Assembly (NCBI GenBank): GCA_003246455.1
Contig: QKAF01000013.1
Span: 1 to 46,279 of the forward strand
Direction of reading: 5' to 3'
Length of the DNA stretch: 46,279 bases
From: Bacteroidota bacterium
GTDB lineage: Bacteria; Bacteroidota; Ignavibacteria; SZUA-365
Of the stretch, positions 35,686 to 44,859 are shown in pieces. The first letter of the stretch is position 1. Every line of letters starts with the position of its first letter. Position numbers and translations under genes: made by a program. The notes beneath the pieces are model-generated. The model searched no databases, was not told the DNA's origin, and saw only the letters and a list, made by a program, of their open reading frames with translations.

Positions 35686-37145
35686 CCGCTACGTCGCCAC
35701 ATCTGGAAGCGCGCGTGACGGAGTTCCTCCGCACGCATCGCCTGCTTGATCCCGGGTCCGAATCCTCCCCGCCGGATGCGGGCGAGACCGGGGCTGATGC
35801 CGCCGGTGCCTCCGAGCGGGGAAGCACCCACCTGCTCGTGGCCGCAAGCGGAGGATGCGATTCCACGGTCCTCGCACACCTGGCGGCGCGTATCGGGAAC
35901 GCCTGGCACTGCCGGGTGACCCTCGCCACCGTGCATCACGGACTCCGTCCGGAAGCGGATGCGGAAGTCGCGTTCGTGCGCGCGCTGGCAGGCACACTCG
36001 GGACGGGATTCCTTGTCCGCCATGTCGACGTGCATGCGGAAATGCGGCGCAGCGGCTCGTCCGTGCAGGACGCGGCGCGTACCCTGCGGTACGATGCCCT
36101 CGAGGAGATGTGCGACGAGGCGGGAGCCTCGGTCATACTCACCGCGCATCATGCGGACGATCAGGCCGAAACCCTGCTGGCGCATTTTCTCCGTGGCGCG
36201 GGACCCGACGGGCTCGCGGGAATCCGGCCCCTGCGCGGTCGCATCGCCCGTCCGCTTCTTCGTTCCACGCAGGAGGAAATCCACGTGTGGGCGGAGACGG
36301 AGGGAATCTCCTGGATGCATGACGCATCGAATGACAGTGACAGGTACCGGAGAAACGCACTGCGGCATCATGTCGCGCCCGCGATCACGCAGGTCATGGG
36401 CAGCGGGTGGGTACACGCGCTTGGGGACACGGCACGGGTCTTCGAGATGCTGTCATCCTCCCTGCTCCTGCGCGGCGCGCAGCTGGCCGAGGGACGCGTT
36501 CTCGACGAAGGCGAGTCCGTCCTGGTGCGGGGAAATTCCTTGAATGACAGCACGGATTTTGAGAAATTAACCGTCTGCCGATACGCGCTCCGGGCATTGC
36601 GCGGAACGGAGGCGACGCTGGAGGAAAGTCTCACACTGCTTCGGCTTCTCGACGCCGATGCCGGAACAACCGCGCAGCTGCGCGGAGGTGCATCCGCAGT
36701 CGTCGATCATGACGGACTGCACATCCTGCCGCCGGCAGAAGCGCGGCTGCCGCTGTCGCTTCTTCCCGGAGCGGAGGCGGACTGGGGGCACTGGCATTTC
36801 ACCGCGGAAGACCTCGGTACGGAACGTCCGGGGTTTGCCGGTGATGCGGAAACGGAACTGATCGATCTGGACGCAGTCGGCGTTCCGTGGCAGCTGCGGC
36901 AGTGGACGCAGGATGACCGGTTCGAGCCGCTCGGGTTCGGCCGTGAAAAGAATGTCGGGACGTTCCTCGCCGACAGCGGGTACCCGTTCGCGCGGAGACG
37001 CCGCATCCCGGTCCTTGCCGGACCGCACGGAATCATCTGGATCTGCGGGGTACGCCTCGCCCAGCACGCCGCCCTGCGCGGCGATTCGCGGCACATCGGC
37101 CGCATCCGGTTTTCCAAAACAGACAAGACCGCACATGATACCTGA
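35682..37145 (+). CDS. tilS: tRNA(Ile)-lysidine synthase
   Basis: 487 residues. TilS attaches lysine to C34 of tRNA-Ile2 so that it reads AUA. The PP-loop ATP site is LLVAASGGCDSTVLAHLAAR, with TVHHGLRPEADAE and ILTAHHADDQAETLLAHFLRGAG as further N-domain motifs, and NDSDRYRRNALRHHV near residue 220. A TilS C-terminal domain (about 385-480, WTQDDRFEPLGFGREKNVG) is present. The tilS-hpt-ftsH order is the one seen in many bacteria, including Bacillus. The 3' end overlaps hpt by 11 bp. Confidence 0.95.
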   Translation: MTATSPHLEARVTEFLRTHRLLDPGSESSPPDAGETGADAAGASERGSTHLLVAASGGCDSTVLAHLAARIGNAWHCRVTLATVHHGLRPEADAEVAFVRALAGTLGTGFLVRHVDVHAEMRRSGSSVQDAARTLRYDALEEMCDEAGASVILTAHHADDQAETLLAHFLRGAGPDGLAGIRPLRGRIARPLLRSTQEEIHVWAETEGISWMHDASNDSDRYRRNALRHHVAPAITQVMGSGWVHALGDTARVFEMLSSSLLLRGAQLAEGRVLDEGESVLVRGNSLNDSTDFEKLTVCRYALRALRGTEATLEESLTLLRLLDADAGTTAQLRGGASAVVDHDGLHILPPAEARLPLSLLPGAEADWGHWHFTAEDLGTERPGFAGDAETELIDLDAVGVPWQLRQWTQDDRFEPLGFGREKNVGTFLADSGYPFARRRRIPVLAGPHGIIWICGVRLAQHAALRGDSRHIGRIRFSKTDKTAHDT

Positions 37146-37716
37146 CACAGCGATTCCACCGCACATCGAAATCAAGGGCGACCGTTTCGTACCGTACATT
37201 CCCATCGACCGCCTGCAGGGCCGCATCAGCGAACTGGCGGCGGAGATCAACCGGGACATGGAAGGGAAGGCCCCGATTTTCATCTGTGTGCTCAACGGCG
37301 CGTTCATGTTCTTCGCCGACCTGGTCCGTCAGATAACCATCGACTGCGAGGTCGACTTCCTGAAGCTGTCCAGTTACGGCGCCTCGAAAATTTCATCCGG
37401 ACAGGTCGAACTCGTGAAGGATCTCAGCTGCGAGGTGACGGACCGGCATATCGTTCTGATCGAGGATATCGTCGATACGGGCTATTCCATCGATTTCATG
37501 AAGAAATGGATCGAAAAAAAGAACCCCGCTTCATTGAAAATTGTTACATTGTTGCATAAACCCGCGAGCACGAAAATCGCCCATAATCTGGATTATGTCG
37601 GTTTCGAGATCCCTCCCCAGTTTGTGGTCGGATTCGGGCTCGATTACGCGCAGAAAGCGCGAAATCTTCCGGCGATTTACATTCTTGCGGGAAACGGATC
37701 ACAGAATAACGAATAA
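37135..37716 (+). CDS. hpt: Hypoxanthine phosphoribosyltransferase
   Basis: A 193-residue type I phosphoribosyltransferase that salvages hypoxanthine/guanine to IMP/GMP with PRPP. ICVLNGAFMFFADLVRQI precedes the flexible-loop SSYGASKISSG. The PRPP-binding signature is HIVLIEDIVDTGYSIDFM, and FVVGFGLDYAQKARNLP lies near the C-terminus. The start ATG at 37135 overlaps the end of tilS; the frame is open upstream to 36913 but is only a shadow of tilS. It lies 24 bp before ftsH. Confidence 0.95.
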   Translation: MIPDTAIPPHIEIKGDRFVPYIPIDRLQGRISELAAEINRDMEGKAPIFICVLNGAFMFFADLVRQITIDCEVDFLKLSSYGASKISSGQVELVKDLSCEVTDRHIVLIEDIVDTGYSIDFMKKWIEKKNPASLKIVTLLHKPASTKIAHNLDYVGFEIPPQFVVGFGLDYAQKARNLPAIYILAGNGSQNNE

Positions 37717-37740
37717 CATACTTTCATCTTATAGCATTAC

Positions 37741-39900
37741 ATGCAGGAATTCAGAAATCCCCGCTGGCTGATGGCCGGCACAGACGACGAGGGCGGTTCA
37801 CGTCCGTCGCCGAAACGCGACAACAAGCAGACGCCGCGGCCTCCCGACGAGAACAACTGGACGCGGTATTCGAAGGTCATCCTTACCTGGCTGCTCGTCC
37901 TGGTGCTCGTCTTCGCCGCGATCTCGATGTTCAACCCGAAAAGCGACGTTCCCGCCATCACCTATTCGCGATACGAGGAACTGCTTTCGGGCAAGGTCAC
38001 CACGCTCGACGATACGGAAGTCAAGATCGTCAAGGCGGTCGTCAAGAAGTCGAACTTCAACGATTACGAGCTGTACGGGACGCTGAACCAGGCCATTCCG
38101 CTGAAGGACAAGGACGCCAAGGTGACGAAGGAGTCCGCGGAATTCATGGTGACGCTGGGTGCGGTGGACGCCGAGATCCAGCGCGAATGGATCGCGCGCG
38201 GTATCGAGGTCACGTTCGAAGAAAAGGATTCGCTCTGGACGCAGACCCTGATCGGTTTTCTCCCCTGGATTCTCATCATCGGTGTCTGGCTGTTTTTCAT
38301 GCGCCGCATGCAGGCCGGTGCGGGCGGAGGCCAGAAGGGGCTTTTCTCCTTTGGCAAGAGCCGGGCCAAGATGATCAACGAGAATTCCATCCGGGTGAAT
38401 TTTTCCGATGTCGCCGGGGCGGACGAGGCGAAATATGAGCTGCAGGAAGTGATCGAATTCCTCAAGGAACCCGATAAATTCCAGCGCCTCGGGGGAAAGA
38501 TCCCGCGCGGCGTGCTGCTGCTCGGACCTCCGGGAACCGGGAAAACCCTGCTCGCGCGCGCCGTGGCCGGAGAAGCCGGCGTGCCGTTCTTCTCGATTTC
38601 TGGCGCGGAATTCGTCGAGATGTTCGTCGGCGTCGGCGCGAGCCGCGTACGCGACCTTTTCGAAAACGCGAAGAAGAATTCTCCCTGTATCGTGTTCATC
38701 GACGAAATCGATGCCGTCGGACGTCAGCGCGGGGCAGGACTCGGCGGCGGTCATGACGAACGGGAACAGACGCTCAATCAGCTGCTGGTGGAAATGGACG
38801 GCTTCGAACAGGGCAACACGGTGATCATCATCGCGGCGACAAACCGCCCCGATGTCCTCGATCCCGCGCTCCTGCGCCCGGGCCGTTTCGACCGCCAGAT
38901 CGTCGTCGACCGTCCCGACGTGAAGGGACGCCTCGGCATTCTCAAAGTCCATACGCGGAAAATTCCGCTGGATCCGGACGTCGACATCGAAACGCTCGCC
39001 AAGGGCACGCCGGGACTCGCCGGCGCGGAGCTGGCGAACCTCGTCAACGAGGCGGCGCTGTACGCGGCCCGGCGCAACATGAAGACCGTGACCATGCGCG
39101 ACTTCGAGGAAGCAAAGGACAAGATCATGATGGGCATGGAGCGGAAGAGCCTCATCATCTCGGACGATGAAAAACGCATGACCGCGTATCACGAAGCGGG
39201 ACACGTCCTCGTGGCCAAGATGATTCCGGAAGCGGATCCCGTGCACAAGGTCACGATCATTCCCCGCGGACGCGCGCTCGGTGTGACCACGTATCTCCCG
39301 ATCGACGAGAAGCACACCTATTCCAAACCGTATCTCGAGGCGATGATCGCCTACGCGATGGGCGGCCGGGCCGCGGAAATGCTGATCTTCGGACAGCTGA
39401 CCACCGGTGCGGGCAACGACATCGAGCGCGCGACCTCGCTGGCGCGAAAAATGGTGTGTGAATGGGGCATGAGCGAGCTCGGGCCGCTGACTTTCGGCGC
39501 GAAGCAGGAAGAGATATTCCTGGGCCGCGAGATCTCGCAGCATCGCGACTACAGCGAACAGACCGCGGTCGCCATCGACGAGGCCGTGCGCGTCATCGTC
39601 CTTCGCGGAATGAAGCGCGCGGAAGACATCCTGCTCGAGAACCGGGCGACGCTCGACGAACTTTCCGAGGCGCTGCTCGAGCGCGAAATCCTCGACAGTG
39701 ACGAGATCGACGCGATCCTTCGCGGCGACACGCTGCCGCCGAAAAAAATCTCCGGGAACGGAGACGGAAACGGAGACGCGCGCCGGCAGGGCGAGGAGCG
39801 TCTGCGTATCGACCAGGAGCGGGCGGACAAGATCCGCAAGGCGGTCGAGGAAATTCAGCGCCAGGAAGGAAAGGAAACGAAAAAGGACGGGGATGCATGA
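37741..39900 (+). CDS. ftsH: ATP-dependent zinc metalloprotease FtsH
   Basis: A 719-residue inner-membrane AAA+ protease that degrades unstable membrane and regulatory proteins. Two membrane helices (about 40-62, [15 protein letters not shown], and 175-195, [18 protein letters not shown]) enclose a periplasmic domain. AAA motifs follow: Walker A GPPGTGKT (262-269), Walker [40 protein letters not shown]. The zinc site is HEAGH (His484), with a later Asp in NDIERATS. The C-terminal tail is long and charged. The stop overlaps the next gene by 4 bp. Confidence 0.98.
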   Translation: MQEFRNPRWLMAGTDDEGGSRPSPKRDNKQTPRPPDENNWTRYSKVILTWLLVLVLVFAAISMFNPKSDVPAITYSRYEELLSGKVTTLDDTEVKIVKAVVKKSNFNDYELYGTLNQAIPLKDKDAKVTKESAEFMVTLGAVDAEIQREWIARGIEVTFEEKDSLWTQTLIGFLPWILIIGVWLFFMRRMQAGAGGGQKGLFSFGKSRAKMINENSIRVNFSDVAGADEAKYELQEVIEFLKEPDKFQRLGGKIPRGVLLLGPPGTGKTLLARAVAGEAGVPFFSISGAEFVEMFVGVGASRVRDLFENAKKNSPCIVFIDEIDAVGRQRGAGLGGGHDEREQTLNQLLVEMDGFEQGNTVIIIAATNRPDVLDPALLRPGRFDRQIVVDRPDVKGRLGILKVHTRKIPLDPDVDIETLAKGTPGLAGAELANLVNEAALYAARRNMKTVTMRDFEEAKDKIMMGMERKSLIISDDEKRMTAYHEAGHVLVAKMIPEADPVHKVTIIPRGRALGVTTYLPIDEKHTYSKPYLEAMIAYAMGGRAAEMLIFGQLTTGAGNDIERATSLARKMVCEWGMSELGPLTFGAKQEEIFLGREISQHRDYSEQTAVAIDEAVRVIVLRGMKRAEDILLENRATLDELSEALLEREILDSDEIDAILRGDTLPPKKISGNGDGNGDARRQGEERLRIDQERADKIRKAVEEIQRQEGKETKKDGDA

Positions 39901-40574
39901 GTGAACCGCAGGCGGCTGCAGCCGGCAGCCAACACGTCTCCTTCCAGTATGAGCTGATCCGGAAAGGCATCCACATGATGTCTCTCTCCATCCCGGTCTC
40001 GTACTATTTCATGTCGAAGGAGCTGGCGCTCACGCTTATCATCCCGCTCGCGCTGATCTTTGTTGTCGCGGATGTGCTTCGGTCGTACCACGCGCCGACC
40101 TTCACGCTGTACAACAGGATTTTCGGACGCATGCTGCGTCCGCATGAAAAGACGCTGAAAAAGAAAACGCTCAACGGCGCCAGCTGGGTGCTCATCTCCG
40201 CCGCCGTCTGCGTGCTGGTATTTCCCAAGCTGATCACGATCACCGCGTTTTCGATCCTGATCATTTCCGATACCACCGCCGCGCTGATCGGGCGGCGTTT
40301 CGGAACGCGGAAGTTTAACGATAAGACGCTGGAGGGATCGACAGCCTTCGTCGTGTCCGCAGCGATCGTCATCCTGTTCACCCCGAAGGTTCAGCACCTG
40401 TTCATGGAGTACCTCATCGCGATCCTTTCGGCGGTGATCGGCGCGCTGGCAGAGGTGTTTTCCTTCGACATCATCGACGACAACTTCGCCATCCCCGTGG
40501 CCATCGGCGCATCGCTGTGGCTGTTCTATCTCGTATTCTTGCCGGAACTGAACATTTATCTTCTGGATGGCTGA
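39897..40574 (+). CDS. VTE5/SEC59/DGK1-family lipid (polyprenol) kinase-like protein
   Basis: A 225-residue membrane protein of the dolichol/phytol/diacylglycerol kinase family (CTP-dependent in characterised members). An [17 protein letters not shown] helix with the family-typical RK-x-IH start comes early. [16 protein letters not shown], then the diagnostic [18 protein letters not shown] and [13 protein letters not shown] blocks follow; about six membrane helices in total. It likely phosphorylates a lipid alcohol such as undecaprenol or diacylglycerol. It overlaps the ftsH stop (ATGA). Neighbouring LPG-synthase-like and GT2 genes fit lipid-carrier metabolism. Confidence 0.85.
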   Translation: MSEPQAAAAGSQHVSFQYELIRKGIHMMSLSIPVSYYFMSKELALTLIIPLALIFVVADVLRSYHAPTFTLYNRIFGRMLRPHEKTLKKKTLNGASWVLISAAVCVLVFPKLITITAFSILIISDTTAALIGRRFGTRKFNDKTLEGSTAFVVSAAIVILFTPKVQHLFMEYLIAILSAVIGALAEVFSFDIIDDNFAIPVAIGASLWLFYLVFLPELNIYLLDG

Positions 40575-40575
40575 C

Positions 40576-41646
40576 ATGACTCTTCGCATCCCTGTCGTTC
40601 TCGCCACGCTGATGCTGCTTGGCACGGCATCCTGCGGGCTCCAGACCAAAAACGAAGCACTGGGCGAAAACGACTTCATCACCATCATCGCCGACAGCAG
40701 CGATTACGATGCGCTCGGCGACGTCATCGAAAATGCTTTCGGCCAGCCGTTTTTCACCCCGCAGCCGGAGACCTGGTTCACCTGGCAGCGGTTTGACCTG
40801 GCCGACCTGCTCGATCACAAACGTGACCGCAACATCCTGATCGTGGCCCCGCTCGACGCCGAGGGACGCATGGGCGAGTACATGCGCACAGCGCTTGATT
40901 CCTCCGTGCGGACGCTCGTGCGCGAAGGCAAGGAACATGTGTTCGTAAAAAAGGATCTCTGGTATCGCGGACAGACCGTCGTGCATTTGACCGGAAAAAC
41001 GATGGAAGACCTGCGCGACTTCATGGCATCGAACGCCCAGCAGCTGGAATACTACTTCAAACAGGCCTGGGACGAACGTGAACTGGCCCATCTTCGCAGC
41101 CTGCCGCGTGAGACGGAGATCGAACAGCGGCTGCTCGACGAACACGGCTTCACGTTCACGCTCATCAAGAGCTGGTTCGTGGCGAAGGACAGCAGCGAAA
41201 TCAACACCGTCCTCCTTCGCCGACAGGCGCCGAAGGAAACCGAGCGCTGGCTGATGGTGCACTGGCTCGACACCACGAACACCGCGCTTCTCACCAGCGA
41301 TTTCGCCCTTGCCACACGAAACCGCCTGACGGAAATCCTGTATCGGACCTATGACGATTCCGCGTGGGTGGTGGTGGACACCACGCACTACCTGCAGTTC
41401 GACGAGGTGAATTTTCAGGACCGGTTCGCCATCCGTATGAAAGGACTCTGGCGGATGAGCGACTATTCGATGGGCGGTCCCTTCGTCAGTTACCTGTTTT
41501 ATGACGAACAGCAGCGCCGCATCTACTTCGTCGAGGGCTCGATCTTCGCGCCGCGCTACGAAAAGAAGAAGCTGATACAGGATATCGACATGATCATCAA
41601 GTCGATGCGCACGGTCCCGCTGAAGGGGTCGCAAGCGGCATCCTGA
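40576..41646 (+). CDS. DUF4837 family lipoprotein
   Basis: 356 residues with a lipoprotein signal (LATLMLLGTASC, lipidated Cys20). The DUF4837 body includes ITIIADSSDYDALGDVI, PQPETWFTWQRFDL, RNILIVAPLD, and VHLTGKTMEDLRDFM. The family is mostly confined to Bacteroidota and relatives; its function is unknown. The start ATG 40576 has GGATGG five bases upstream; ATG 40567 would overlap the upstream gene and add three residues. Its stop shares one base with the next start (TGATG). Confidence 0.86.
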   Translation: MTLRIPVVLATLMLLGTASCGLQTKNEALGENDFITIIADSSDYDALGDVIENAFGQPFFTPQPETWFTWQRFDLADLLDHKRDRNILIVAPLDAEGRMGEYMRTALDSSVRTLVREGKEHVFVKKDLWYRGQTVVHLTGKTMEDLRDFMASNAQQLEYYFKQAWDERELAHLRSLPRETEIEQRLLDEHGFTFTLIKSWFVAKDSSEINTVLLRRQAPKETERWLMVHWLDTTNTALLTSDFALATRNRLTEILYRTYDDSAWVVVDTTHYLQFDEVNFQDRFAIRMKGLWRMSDYSMGGPFVSYLFYDEQQRRIYFVEGSIFAPRYEKKKLIQDIDMIIKSMRTVPLKGSQAAS

Positions 41647-42779
41647 TGAAGCAGCGGCGCGACGACATACGCCGCTGGTCCCTGTGGTCGGGGAAGCTTC
41701 TGCTCGCCGCGCTGCTGATTGCATTGCTGGCGCGGTCCCTGCAGAGTCAGGCGATCATCTCGGTGATCGTCCGGGCAAATCCTCTTCTCATTGCAGCGGC
41801 CCTGCTGCTGCTCCCGGTAAACCTGTTCTTCCAGTTTCGGAAATGGCGGCTGCTCGTGCGCAGCCGCTTTCCTTTTGTCTCCCGGCGCGATCTGACGACA
41901 TCCCTCCTGCTCGGGTTCACCTTCGGCATCGTCACCCCCGCTCGGATCGGCGAGTTCGGCGGGCGCGCCGCGGGGATCCGCCGGAAAGGACGGCCCGCCG
42001 GAGGACCGGTCGTCGGCGTACCGCCCCCCGGGATGCCGGCTGAAGGAATGCCGGCCGACGAGAAGCTGTCCGCAGGCGACCGCCTGACCCTGGTCGGACT
42101 CACCGGGCTCGACAAACTGGCCACCATGCTTATCACCCTTTCCGCCGGACTCGGCGGCCTGCTGTATTTCGGCTGGCGCCATCCGTTCATGGATCCCGTG
42201 CTCCTGACGGGCATCATCGCCACGGTCGCAGTCGCAGCGCCCGTGATCATCCGACGTCAGTGGCATGCCGTACAGCGTGCCACGCGGGACGGCAGCACCG
42301 ACGGGGACGACAGCACGCACAGGGACACGGCTGCGGCAGGGAAATTCGGTTTTCTCCGGAAGCCGATGGCAGAGGCCGGGAAACTGCTTCGAACGCTCGA
42401 CAGGCAGCGGCTGCGTTCGCTGCTCATTCTTTCATCGCTGTTCTATGCGACGTTTCTGCTGCAGTTTTTTTTCCTGCTGCTCGCTTTCGGTCCCATCGAC
42501 GCGCTGAGCGCGATCGCGGGCATATGCACGATCATGCTCGTGAAAACCGTGATTCCGCCCGTCACCGTCGGAGAACTCGGCATTCGCGAGGGTGCGAGCG
42601 TCTATGTGCTCGGCCATGCGGGGATCGCCGCGGCTGCCGCCTTCAACGCATCGCTGCTTCTTTTCGCGATCAACGTGGTTCTCCCGAGCATCGCGGGTCT
42701 CGCCCTGCTCTTCACCGCAGGTGCGTCCGCGCGGCTGGTTCCGCCGGTCACGAAAACGACCTCCGGGGGACGCCCTTGA
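41646..42779 (+). CDS. LPG-synthase transmembrane-region (flippase-like) protein
   Basis: A 377-residue polytopic protein of the lysylphosphatidylglycerol-synthetase N-terminal/UPF0104 family, without the C-terminal tRNA-dependent synthase domain. Landmarks are FFQFRKWRLLVR, FGIVTPARIGEFGGRAAGI (matches the conserved P-x-R-x-GE region), and VIPPVTVGELGIREGASVYVLG late. Members lacking the catalytic domain are thought to move lipids. Two hydrophilic insertions stand out: a Gly/Pro-rich one with GMPAEGMPADE (about 115-140), and an Asp/Thr-rich one at about 205-235. The neighbours are the lipid kinase and GT2 genes. Confidence 0.88.
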   Translation: MKQRRDDIRRWSLWSGKLLLAALLIALLARSLQSQAIISVIVRANPLLIAAALLLLPVNLFFQFRKWRLLVRSRFPFVSRRDLTTSLLLGFTFGIVTPARIGEFGGRAAGIRRKGRPAGGPVVGVPPPGMPAEGMPADEKLSAGDRLTLVGLTGLDKLATMLITLSAGLGGLLYFGWRHPFMDPVLLTGIIATVAVAAPVIIRRQWHAVQRATRDGSTDGDDSTHRDTAAAGKFGFLRKPMAEAGKLLRTLDRQRLRSLLILSSLFYATFLLQFFFLLLAFGPIDALSAIAGICTIMLVKTVIPPVTVGELGIREGASVYVLGHAGIAAAAAFNASLLLFAINVVLPSIAGLALLFTAGASARLVPPVTKTTSGGRP

Positions 42780-43924
42780 TCGCCTACGCATTTTTCTCCC
42801 TCTTCGCCGCACTGACGGGAGTGTACGTGCTCTTCCTCCTCCGCATGCGCGCCGGACTGCGCTTCATCGCTCAGCAGCACAGCGACGGGGAGAGACCTTC
42901 ATCGGAAAAAGATCTTCCCGTCGTGACGGTTCTCGTTCCCATGCGGAATGAGGAAGATCAGATCAGGGGACTCGTGTCCTCGCTCCGCGGACAGGATTAT
43001 GCGCCGGAAAGGACGGAGGTGCTGCTTCTGGACGACCATTCCGACGACGGGACCGCACGGCACGCCGCGGAGGCGATCGGCGGCGATGCGCGCTTCCGCA
43101 TTCTGCCGATCGCGGGCACTGGGAAGAAGGCCGCCATCACCGAGGGCGTTCATGCCTCGCGGGGAGAGATCGTCGTCACGACCGACGCCGACTGCCGTCA
43201 CGCAGCCGGCTGGCTCGCGGCCATGGCCGCGCCGTTCCGGGACGGCGCCGACATCGTCGCGGGACCGGTGGTGTATGATGACCGACGAACGCTGTTCCAG
43301 CGCTTCCAGGCGATGGAGTTTCTCGGATTGATGGGGGTGGGCGCGGGCTTTTTCGGGATCGGCTATCCGCGGCTGTGCAACGGCGCGAACCTCGCGTATC
43401 GGCGCGCGATGTTCACCACCGTCTCGGGATTCGAAGGAAATGCGCACGTGCAGAGCGGGGATGACGAGTTCCTCCTGCACAAGATCATCTACCGGCAGGG
43501 GGGTGTCGGGCGGTTTACCGCCCATCCGGATGCGCTCGTGCGCACCGCCGCCGCGCCCACGGTCCGGAGCTTCCTGCAGCAGCGCGTGCGATGGGCGTCA
43601 AAGGGGCGGTCATACGACGACGGTCGGTTCGTTTCCTTCCTTGTCCTGCTCTTCATCTACATGCTGTTTGCTGCAGCGGCACCCTTCGTGAGCTTCGCCT
43701 CGGGTCCGGCGCTGCTCGCGGGCATACTGTTTTTCGCGGTGAAAGTTATTGCGGACGCAACTGTCCTGTATTCGGCCGCCGCGCTGTTCCGCCAGCCGCT
43801 GCGAATTCCGGACCTGGTGGCGGCGGAATTTCTGCATGCGTATTATCTGGTGTCTGTTTCCATCATCGGGTTTTTCGGAGGCTACACATGGAAGGATCGC
43901 AGGATCAGGAGCCGGGAGCAGTAA
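42776..43924 (+). CDS. Family 2 glycosyltransferase, membrane-bound
   Basis: 382 residues from a TTG start at 42776 that overlaps the upstream stop (TTGA) and has GGGGGA five bases before it. An N-terminal membrane helix is followed by the GT-A domain: VTVLVPMRNEEDQIRGL, LLLDDHSDDGTA (nucleotide-sugar Asp), the DxD-equivalent VVTTDADCRH, and the acceptor-side GDDEFLLHKI and QQRVRWASKG (QxxRW-like). Two or three C-terminal membrane helices follow. The QxxRW-like motif is seen in processive synthases and in lipid-linked transferases. It probably adds a sugar to a lipid carrier or surface glycan. Confidence 0.88.
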   Translation: MIAYAFFSLFAALTGVYVLFLLRMRAGLRFIAQQHSDGERPSSEKDLPVVTVLVPMRNEEDQIRGLVSSLRGQDYAPERTEVLLLDDHSDDGTARHAAEAIGGDARFRILPIAGTGKKAAITEGVHASRGEIVVTTDADCRHAAGWLAAMAAPFRDGADIVAGPVVYDDRRTLFQRFQAMEFLGLMGVGAGFFGIGYPRLCNGANLAYRRAMFTTVSGFEGNAHVQSGDDEFLLHKIIYRQGGVGRFTAHPDALVRTAAAPTVRSFLQQRVRWASKGRSYDDGRFVSFLVLLFIYMLFAAAAPFVSFASGPALLAGILFFAVKVIADATVLYSAAALFRQPLRIPDLVAAEFLHAYYLVSVSIIGFFGGYTWKDRRIRSREQ

Positions 43925-44859
43925 CGCCGGCGCGGGAGGGAACGGCGCGGAGCGATTTCTGGTATCGGGAAGGCGATCTCCGTGCCGTGTGGAAGCTCAG
44001 CGTGTACGGCACCGTCGCCTTTTTCGCGATGCTTTTCATCGGGGCAGGATTCTACACGGTGTTTCGAGACGCCGACTGGCGGTTCGCCACGCCGGGCATC
44101 ACGATCGCCGTCGCGCTCGCCGCGACATTGTTCTGTACGTGGCTGATCGAACAGGTTCGCCTAACGGATGTCGGGACGGTGCTGGATTTCATCGGGCTGC
44201 GGCCGCGCCCGCAGATGTGGCGGCATCTCGGACTGGGTCTCGGTATCACCCTTGTCCTGCAGGGACTGCTCCTTGGCATGGAACTTCTTTTCTGCGACGC
44301 GCGTATGTTGTCCGGCCATGTGACAATCGCCAACACCCTGTCACTGCTCCTCTACGGATTTGCATCGTTTATCCTGGTCGGATTCGCCGAGGAGATTCTC
44401 GTACGCGGGTATGCGTTCCGCGTGCTGCAGAAACAGGGGAGTGACCTCGCGGCGCTGTTCATCACTTCGGGCGTGTTCAGCCTCATGCACGCGCTGAATC
44501 CCGGCATCGGCTGGATCGGCTTCGCGAACATCTTCCTTGCGGGAATCTGGCTCGGTGTGGCGCGCGTGGTTACCGGGTCGCTCTGGCTGTCGGTGGGAAT
44601 GCATATCGGATGGAATTTCTTTCTCGGTCCGGTATTCGGCTTCCCCGTCAGCGGCATTATCGAACGCAGCGTCTTCGTCACCACACCCGGCGGAGCCGAG
44701 TGGATCAGCGGCGGGGCGTTCGGTCCGGAAGGCGGTATCCTTGTCACACTGCTGCTGATTGCGGCCATTGCCGTGCAGTATCACCCGCGTTTCCGCGTTG
44801 TCACTGCCTCGGCTGCCGGAGAGACAACGTTCCATGCACCGATCGAGGAATCCGAATGA
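43888..44859 (+). CDS. CPBP-family intramembrane metalloprotease
   Basis: A 323-residue membrane protein with the CAAX-protease/bacteriocin-processing (CPBP, Abi) motifs: AEEILVRGYAFRVL (EExxxRG), FSLMHALNPG (FxxxH) and HIGWNF (HxxWN). The motifs sit near the ends of helices in a typical eight-helix core. Members are proteases or scaffolds in the membrane; the substrate is unknown. ATG 43888 has GGAG seven bases upstream and overlaps the GT2 3' end by 37 bp. The stop overlaps the next gene (ATGA). Confidence 0.9.
   Translation: MEGSQDQEPGAVTPAREGTARSDFWYREGDLRAVWKLSVYGTVAFFAMLFIGAGFYTVFRDADWRFATPGITIAVALAATLFCTWLIEQVRLTDVGTVLDFIGLRPRPQMWRHLGLGLGITLVLQGLLLGMELLFCDARMLSGHVTIANTLSLLLYGFASFILVGFAEEILVRGYAFRVLQKQGSDLAALFITSGVFSLMHALNPGIGWIGFANIFLAGIWLGVARVVTGSLWLSVGMHIGWNFFLGPVFGFPVSGIIERSVFVTTPGGAEWISGGAFGPEGGILVTLLLIAAIAVQYHPRFRVVTASAAGETTFHAPIEESE

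Noticed and set aside
37798-39543. 581-residue minus-strand frame opposite ftsH
   Set aside because: FtsH is unambiguous; the antisense frame is a shadow.
42260-42775. N-terminal extension of the GT2 frame
   Set aside because: It overlaps the flippase-like gene in another frame and is Arg/His-rich with no GT2 similarity; the TTG at 42776 has a good ribosome site.
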